A DNA stretch of 64,000 nt. Source: Parapedobacter sp037190485 (GTDB lineage Bacteria > Bacteroidota > Bacteroidia > Sphingobacteriales > Sphingobacteriaceae). The notes below the pieces were generated by a model, which made no database searches, was not told where the DNA came from, and saw nothing but the letters and a program-made list of their open reading frames with translations. The stretch spans positions 52,124-116,123 of the forward strand of contig JBBCJB010000022.1 in the NCBI GenBank assembly GCA_037190485.1. The letters are read 5' to 3'. Within the stretch, counting starts at the first letter, position 1; every line of letters begins with the position of its first letter. The position numbers and the translations under genes are program-made. Below are positions 59,485 to 64,000 of this stretch, in pieces.

Positions 59485-60465
59485 ATGAAAAGTTATTTGA
59501 AACGATTTGTAATAGGGAACAGAGTTCTAAGTGGTGTTTTTTTTTATGCTCAACGGCTTGCAAATTTTCGTCATAGGGAAGAAATTATTAGAAGAAAGGG
59601 ACTGTCGATTTTCGATTTCGAACAACTTGCGCTGCCTCTAAAATATTACCCCTTCTCGAAAATTAAGGACAATAATCTGTATGGGATAGGCGAAACATTG
59701 CAAAACAGGATATCATTCCTTGATTTCAAAAATGAAGTACTCACTGAACACGGCCTGATTCTCGGTAACTTGGTGCAACCACATTGTTTATCATCGTTTA
59801 CCCAAACTATTATTACGTTTTCTGAATATAGAAAGCGAATCATAGAAAAAAGAACTCGAAAGGCCGTTGTTGTCGTGGGCCCTTATATACAATATGCTAG
59901 TAGCATGCTAACGGCTAAAGAGATTATCGAGTGTAAGTCAAAGTTAGGAAAGGTGCTCTTAGTTTTCCCTAGCCATTCGATAGATAGTACTACTAAAGTT
60001 TTCAATCAACACATTTTCCTGAATGAGATTCAAATGCGCAAAATTGATGGGTCTTTCGATACTGTGTTGGTTTGCCTCTATTGGAAAGACATCCTTATAG
60101 GGAGAGCTACGCCATATCGCGAAAGGGGGTTTCAGGTTGTTACAGCAGGTCATTCTTACGACCCAAATTTTCTTAATAGGCTGAAAACGATAATTGACCT
60201 TGCAGATATGACTATGTCAAATGCCGTTGGGACACATATAGGCTACTGCATTTTTGAAGGTAAGCCACATTACGTATTTCGCCAGATCATAGAGTACAAA
60301 AGTACAGTAGATTTAAAACGTAATAGAGATTTAAATCAAAGGACGCCGGATGATGTCGCCTCGTATAATTTGGCAGCAAATGAGATCTTGGATGCTTTTG
60401 ACTCTTTTTCAGAATCGATTTCGGATAGTCAAAGAGCGATTATTGTAAAGTATTGGGGAGAATGA
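59485..60465 (+). CDS. Unrecognised protein of the polysaccharide locus, possible nonulosonic acid transferase
   Basis: The 326-residue protein has no signal peptide or membrane helix. Visible blocks are RKAVVVVGPYIQYASSMLTA, KVLLVFPSHSIDSTTKVFNQ, FDTVLVCLYWKDILIGRATP, FQVVTAGHSYDPNFLNRLKT and MSNAVGTHIGYCIFEGKPHY. The HS and SNxxGTHIGYCI blocks followed by a Gly-Lys-Pro turn look like the acceptor and nucleotide sites of a GT-B-fold transferase, similar in style to sialyl- and polysialyltransferases. The locus makes CMP-pseudaminic acid but has no other obvious transferase for it, so this is the best candidate (inference). It has its own 66-base gap upstream. Confidence 0.55.
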   Translation: MKSYLKRFVIGNRVLSGVFFYAQRLANFRHREEIIRRKGLSIFDFEQLALPLKYYPFSKIKDNNLYGIGETLQNRISFLDFKNEVLTEHGLILGNLVQPHCLSSFTQTIITFSEYRKRIIEKRTRKAVVVVGPYIQYASSMLTAKEIIECKSKLGKVLLVFPSHSIDSTTKVFNQHIFLNEIQMRKIDGSFDTVLVCLYWKDILIGRATPYRERGFQVVTAGHSYDPNFLNRLKTIIDLADMTMSNAVGTHIGYCIFEGKPHYVFRQIIEYKSTVDLKRNRDLNQRTPDDVASYNLAANEILDAFDSFSESISDSQRAIIVKYWGE

Positions 60466-60478
60466 TGCAAAAGACGGA

Positions 60479-61528
60479 ATGGATGCTATTACGATAGTTA
60501 TTTACAATGTTGTGCTAACTATCTGCGTTAGTTTGGGAGTCTTTTATGATAAATCAAAGGACAGGATTTTTTTATACATAATTGTACTTCTTTTATTTAT
60601 ATTTTGTGGGCTGCGGTATTATGTAGGTAATGATTATGAAAACTACATAGACACATTTAACACCATCAAATCAGGTTATGACTCATATGTTGAACCTGGA
60701 TTTTATATTCTTAATAAGGCTTTTGCCTCTCTTCCCGATGGACATTTCTTCGTCTTTGCAGTTATAAGTTTTGCTACGATATTGCTTTATGTCAGAATGT
60801 TAGTTAAGTTTGATATCGTCGCGCTTGGAATGTTCTTTTTTTTTACTGCGGAATATATTTTTTTTATTAATGATATAATAAGACAGGGGTTTACAATTGC
60901 CATGTTTCTAAATTCAATTATCCTGTTGAGGAATAATAATGTTATTAAGTATACAATATCAACCTTAAGTTCGATAGCGATTCACTATTCGGCTGTTGTT
61001 TTGCTTTTATGCTCCTTTATCAAAAGAGTTAGATTAAACAATTATGTTTGGGCGGTGATTATGACAATTGCCGGTATTTTATATAAACTTGGCTTTTTCA
61101 AAGCGGTCTTTCCTCAATTGATTGCGTTAATTCCCTACTATGGTGAACGGTACTCCAGAATTCACGACGGAGTTTATATGGAAGAAGTGGAACTGGGAAG
61201 TGGACTCGGTGTTTTGTTTAAATACATCACTTATGTTTTTGTAGCTTTGAATGGAAAGAAAATGGCCAGTGATATAATCTTTAATTTTTTTATGATTGGA
61301 TGTGTTCTGAATTTCGTGTTTTTAGATTTCTTCTTACCCTTAAGAATTGTTGAGTATCTTCTTTACTTGAAACTTATTGTATATTGTGTGATGATAAGGT
61401 CTTACTGGAGGATACAAACTAGTGTTGTGTTTCTGTGTATACATCTGATATACTTCGAGTACTTGGTTTTCACCGCTGGTGGCAAACATGGCGGCTTCCC
61501 TTATGACAATATACTTTTTTATTTTTGA
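60479..61528 (+). CDS. wzy: EpsG/Wzy-like O-unit polymerase
   Basis: This is a polytopic membrane protein of 349 residues with about 10 helices. IFCGLRYYVGNDYENYIDTF after the second helix and EPGFYILNKAFASLPDGHFF are typical of the EpsG family, and FFINDIIRQGFTIAMFLNSI holds the conserved IRQ block. As the only polymerase candidate in the cluster it should join repeat units. Sequence identity within the family is always low, so the role rests on topology, motif and context. Confidence 0.88.
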   Translation: MDAITIVIYNVVLTICVSLGVFYDKSKDRIFLYIIVLLLFIFCGLRYYVGNDYENYIDTFNTIKSGYDSYVEPGFYILNKAFASLPDGHFFVFAVISFATILLYVRMLVKFDIVALGMFFFFTAEYIFFINDIIRQGFTIAMFLNSIILLRNNNVIKYTISTLSSIAIHYSAVVLLLCSFIKRVRLNNYVWAVIMTIAGILYKLGFFKAVFPQLIALIPYYGERYSRIHDGVYMEEVELGSGLGVLFKYITYVFVALNGKKMASDIIFNFFMIGCVLNFVFLDFFLPLRIVEYLLYLKLIVYCVMIRSYWRIQTSVVFLCIHLIYFEYLVFTAGGKHGGFPYDNILFYF

Positions 61529-61552
61529 CGTAATCTAGCAATCATAATAGAT

Positions 61553-62425
61553 ATGGAACTCAATAGCACCAAAGATACCCATAAATCCAAGTCAGTCAAC
61601 TTGCTTCCCGTTTCCGTTCTATTGCCAATTTATAAGAAAGACTCCCCAATTTTTTTTCACGAAGCATTAAATTCTCTGTTAACTTTAATAGGTTTTCCTA
61701 GTCAGGTAATCATCGGTATCGACGGCCCATTAACTATTGAGCTCATGTATGAAATCGATTTATTTAGCCATTCCTATCCTGCAGAAGTCACTTTGGTTAG
61801 ACACGAGACAAATAGAGGTTTAGGTTATATGATAAATAGTATGGCCGAAGTCGCTAGTAACGAAGTATTGGCAAGAATGGATGCGGATGATATTTGTAGA
61901 CCAGATCGATTTGTAAAACAATACGATTTTATTAGAGAAGAGAAGTTGGATTTAATTGGTGGACAGATATCAGAATTTAAAGTAAGAGTTGGTGATTTAA
62001 CTTGGAAAAAGAAAGTTCCTATTCATCACGATGAAATAGTCAAATATCTGAAAATGAAATCTCCATTCACTCACCCAACTATTATGTTCACAAAGGAGAT
62101 TTTTGTTAGAATAAATGGGCTTAAAAGAATCCCTCCTATTGAAGATTACGATTTCTTTGTTCGATGTCATTTAAACGGAGCAAGGTTTGGAAATGTGAAA
62201 GATACAGTATTAGATTTTAGACTCGGCCCGAATTTTGAGACACTCAAAAGAAGGAGGGGGTTCGATTATTTACGGCGAGAGTTTTTCATGTATTACGTCC
62301 TTTTTTTTAGAAAGTATCGCTATTATACTGTTACTGATGTTTTGTTTGCTTCACTGTTTAAGTTACCTTTGAGATTATTGCCTTTTCCCGTTTTTCTATT
62401 CATTTATAAAAAAACAAGAAAATGA
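61553..62425 (+). CDS. Glycosyltransferase family 2
   Basis: The 290-residue protein has a GT-A fold: VSVLLPIYKKDSPIFFHEAL, VIIGIDGPLTIELMYEID, HETNRGLGYMINSMAEVASN, and ARMDADDICRPDRFVKQYDF with the DAD metal-binding motif. The later block HPTIMFTKEIFVRINGLKRI followed by PPIEDYDFFVRCHLNGARF carries the ED pair of inverting GT2 enzymes. It probably adds one sugar of the repeat unit. Its stop overlaps the start of the sialidase-fold gene by four bases. Confidence 0.92.
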   Translation: MELNSTKDTHKSKSVNLLPVSVLLPIYKKDSPIFFHEALNSLLTLIGFPSQVIIGIDGPLTIELMYEIDLFSHSYPAEVTLVRHETNRGLGYMINSMAEVASNEVLARMDADDICRPDRFVKQYDFIREEKLDLIGGQISEFKVRVGDLTWKKKVPIHHDEIVKYLKMKSPFTHPTIMFTKEIFVRINGLKRIPPIEDYDFFVRCHLNGARFGNVKDTVLDFRLGPNFETLKRRRGFDYLRREFFMYYVLFFRKYRYYTVTDVLFASLFKLPLRLLPFPVFLFIYKKTRK

Positions 62426-63813
62426 TTTGTTATAGATGGCTTATCAAATTAGTTCGTTGCAAACTATTTTTCTGCCTTTTTACAGTTTTATGTTCTATCG
62501 CAAACTTGTTTGGTCAGAGTCGAGATACTTTTATATATTATATTCATAGGAAAGAAACAAAGCAATCTTTACTACGGGCAGACAAGGAATTGCCATCGAT
62601 AGTGGCAAGTGTAGATAGACAAACTATTTTAGATTACTATTACGATAAAGCAAACTCTTTTACAATTAGCATATCTGAACCGATTACTGTCAGCCAAGCT
62701 GTTAAGCCTGAGAAGTGGGGATTCTTTCAGTTTCCAAAAATTGAAAGAAATCGAAATGGAATAGTAATTGCGTCATGGAATATGAATCCTGACGACATCA
62801 GTTCTTATGGTAATAGACAAATTGGCAGAGCTTTTTCTGACAATGAAGGGAAAGACTGGAAAATTTGGAACTCCTCAGTAGAAAGGGACAATGGAGTGTT
62901 GCTGCAAAACGGCGAGCGGATAGTTCTGCATAATCCGGCGGCAATTGACGCCAACTTCTTAAAATTGCCTGAGCAAATTGGTTATCACAAAGACTCTTAT
63001 TCTGGGGAAGAAAAGATATTCTACAAGTATAATGATTTATCGGAGGAATTAAAGGGTATTTCTTTTTATAGACGGAAGGGAGTTGGTAAGAAATGGGATT
63101 TGGAGAGGTCTGAATTAATAGATGGGGGGCTCTTGCGTAGTGTCCAACGTGGTTTGTTATCCAACTACTTAGAGGGTAGTATAAAAGTCTTATCAAACGA
63201 CAATCTTATAGGGGCATTTTATCCTACTCCTCATATGGATGGAACCGGGCGAATTGTTAATTCTGGTGTCTCATTTTATAAATCTACAGATAATGGCAAA
63301 ATTTGGGCGCTTTCATCTAGGCTTGACAAAATCAAAAGAAGGCATGTTGTCCCCAATGATAAATATTATAGTGCGTCGGAACCTGACATTTATATAGTAG
63401 ATAATAAAGTAATTTGCATTGTAAGAACCACTGATGGATTTGGTAATTTCCCGTTATATATTTCTGAATCTGTAGATGTAGGCAAGAGTTGGTCCAAACC
63501 CTATCCCGTTACGAAACACGGGGTTTATCCCCAATTCTTGAAATTAGAAAATGGTTTATGTGTTTTGTCTTACGGCAGACCAGGCGTCTACTTTAGACTA
63601 TCTTTGACAGGTGAAACGAAGGAATGGACAAATGAAATTTCCCTTATAGAAGCCAGTGAAGGTAGGGATATGCTTACTTGTGGATACACTGGTTTATTAA
63701 GTATTTCAGAGAATAAGTTTTTATTAATCTATTCTGATTTCAAAGATACCGATGATAGCAATCGGGAAAGAAAGACTATTAAAGTTCGCGAAATTTCGAT
63801 TGTAAGAAATTAA
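62422..63813 (+). CDS. Exported sialidase-fold (BNR/Asp-box) protein
   Basis: The protein of 463 residues has an N-terminal hydrophobic signal (LFFCLFTVLCSIANLFGQS). Asp-box motifs of the S-x-D-x-G-x-x-W type recur: FSDNEGKDWKIW near residue 140, YKSTDNGKIWALS near 290 and SESVDVGKSWSKP near 350. This spacing is that of six-bladed sialidase propellers. Candidate arginines exist but the triad cannot be assigned by eye. It is translationally coupled to the GT2 gene in a locus that makes a sialic-acid-like sugar, so it may trim or bind pseudaminic-acid-containing glycan (inference). Confidence 0.78.
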   Translation: MICYRWLIKLVRCKLFFCLFTVLCSIANLFGQSRDTFIYYIHRKETKQSLLRADKELPSIVASVDRQTILDYYYDKANSFTISISEPITVSQAVKPEKWGFFQFPKIERNRNGIVIASWNMNPDDISSYGNRQIGRAFSDNEGKDWKIWNSSVERDNGVLLQNGERIVLHNPAAIDANFLKLPEQIGYHKDSYSGEEKIFYKYNDLSEELKGISFYRRKGVGKKWDLERSELIDGGLLRSVQRGLLSNYLEGSIKVLSNDNLIGAFYPTPHMDGTGRIVNSGVSFYKSTDNGKIWALSSRLDKIKRRHVVPNDKYYSASEPDIYIVDNKVICIVRTTDGFGNFPLYISESVDVGKSWSKPYPVTKHGVYPQFLKLENGLCVLSYGRPGVYFRLSLTGETKEWTNEISLIEASEGRDMLTCGYTGLLSISENKFLLIYSDFKDTDDSNRERKTIKVREISIVRN

Positions 63814-63853
63814 ATTCTTGCAGAAGAAGGCTTAAATATTTAATCTTTAGAAC

Positions 63854-64000
63854 ATGAAGAAACGCATACTCATCACCGGCGCCGCTGGATTCTTGGGTTC
63901 CCACCTGTGCGACCGATTCATCAAGGAAGGTTACCATGTCATGGGCATGGACAACCTGATCACGGGCGACCTACGCAACATCGAGCACCTGTTCAAACTG
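63854..64000 (+). CDS. UDP-glucuronate decarboxylase-like SDR enzyme, 3' end outside window
   Basis: The frame starts at 63854 with MKKRILITGAAGFLGSHLCD, an NAD-binding GxxGxxG motif, and continues through FIKEGYHVMGMDNLITGDLR and NIEHLFKL to the window edge. DNLxTGxxxNIxHL is typical of UDP-glucuronate decarboxylase (UDP-xylose synthase). The DNA here returns to high GC, unlike the preceding 10 kb. With the ugd product it would make UDP-xylose. Only 49 codons are visible, so other SDR sugar enzymes remain possible. Confidence 0.8.
   Translation, partial: MKKRILITGAAGFLGSHLCDRFIKEGYHVMGMDNLITGDLRNIEHLFKL

Larger units (their letters stand above)
52900..63813. other. AT-rich serotype-like island within the polysaccharide locus
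   Basis: From about 52900 to 63813 the genes use A/T-rich codons and contain long A and T runs, whereas genes before about 47000 and the gene at 63854 are G/C-rich. The 47900-52900 part is intermediate. The AT-rich part holds the specificity genes (Pse activation, flippase, transferases, polymerase). A sharp return to high GC occurs in the 40 bases before 63854. This mosaic fits replacement of the central segment by transfer. Confidence 0.7.

Overview
The window looks like a chromosome segment of a Bacteroidota bacterium, most likely a Sphingobacteriaceae relative (inference). Evidence: three SusC/SusD outer-membrane pairs, an ECF sigma/FecR pair, an STN-domain SusC, a pseudaminic-acid polysaccharide locus, and repeated promoter sequences of the Bacteroidota type (TTG/TTTG, about 19 nt, TAnnTTTG). 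No tRNA, rRNA or CRISPR array was seen.

Layout. (1) 3-12033: a polysaccharide-utilisation locus on the + strand with a SusC (cut by the window edge), a SusD, a five-bladed-propeller GH43-like lipoprotein, two clan GH-A-like enzymes and a GH78-like alpha-L-rhamnosidase. (2) 12034-13951: a scarred stretch. A truncated AlbA/ATPase-type gene lies between a full XRE regulator gene and a roughly 100-bp duplicated remnant of that gene's 3' end. (3) 13951-20475: a long leader followed by SusC-SusD-TlpA. (4) 20536-24211 (- strand): a regulatory unit of lipoprotein, membrane protein, histidine kinase, LuxR regulator, Crp-like regulator and small peptide gene. It is divergent from a small HTH gene across a palindromic operator. 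(5) 24780-26690: a broken PIN toxin gene and a DUF4143 ATPase gene whose leader holds two 52-bp palindromic units and five 11-bp-phased repeats. (6) 26744-29098: a cassette of membrane protein, CHAP hydrolase, Fn3 protein and membrane-anchored lipoprotein, resembling a phage lysis module. (7) 29077-29727: an array of about 31 degenerate 21-bp units that fills the intergenic space. (8) 29743-38223 (- strand): ECF sigma, FecR, STN-SusC, SusD, TlpA. (9) 38308-41219: a DUF808 protein and a PAS/GAF sensor lacking an ATPase domain, paired with a CheY-like protein. (10) 41238-63813: a MITE-like element, a winged-helix regulator and a surface-polysaccharide locus (WbpM-type dehydratase, Wza-like exporter, Wzz, two UDP-sugar dehydrogenases, PseB, PseC, PseF, PseG, an ATP-grasp protein, PseI, flippase, transferases, polymerase and a sialidase-fold protein), ending in a UDP-glucuronate decarboxylase-like gene cut by the window edge.

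How the genes work together. The Sus loci bind and import glycans or other large ligands, and the secreted hydrolases trim them. The polysaccharide locus builds a glycan that should contain pseudaminic acid or a variant. The usual acetyltransferase PseH is not visible and an ATP-grasp ligase sits in the cluster, so an unusual N-acyl group is possible. The most unexpected element is the 21-bp array. Its units diverge strongly, but they keep exact length and a dyad-symmetric set of fixed columns, and the array directly follows the lysis-like cassette.
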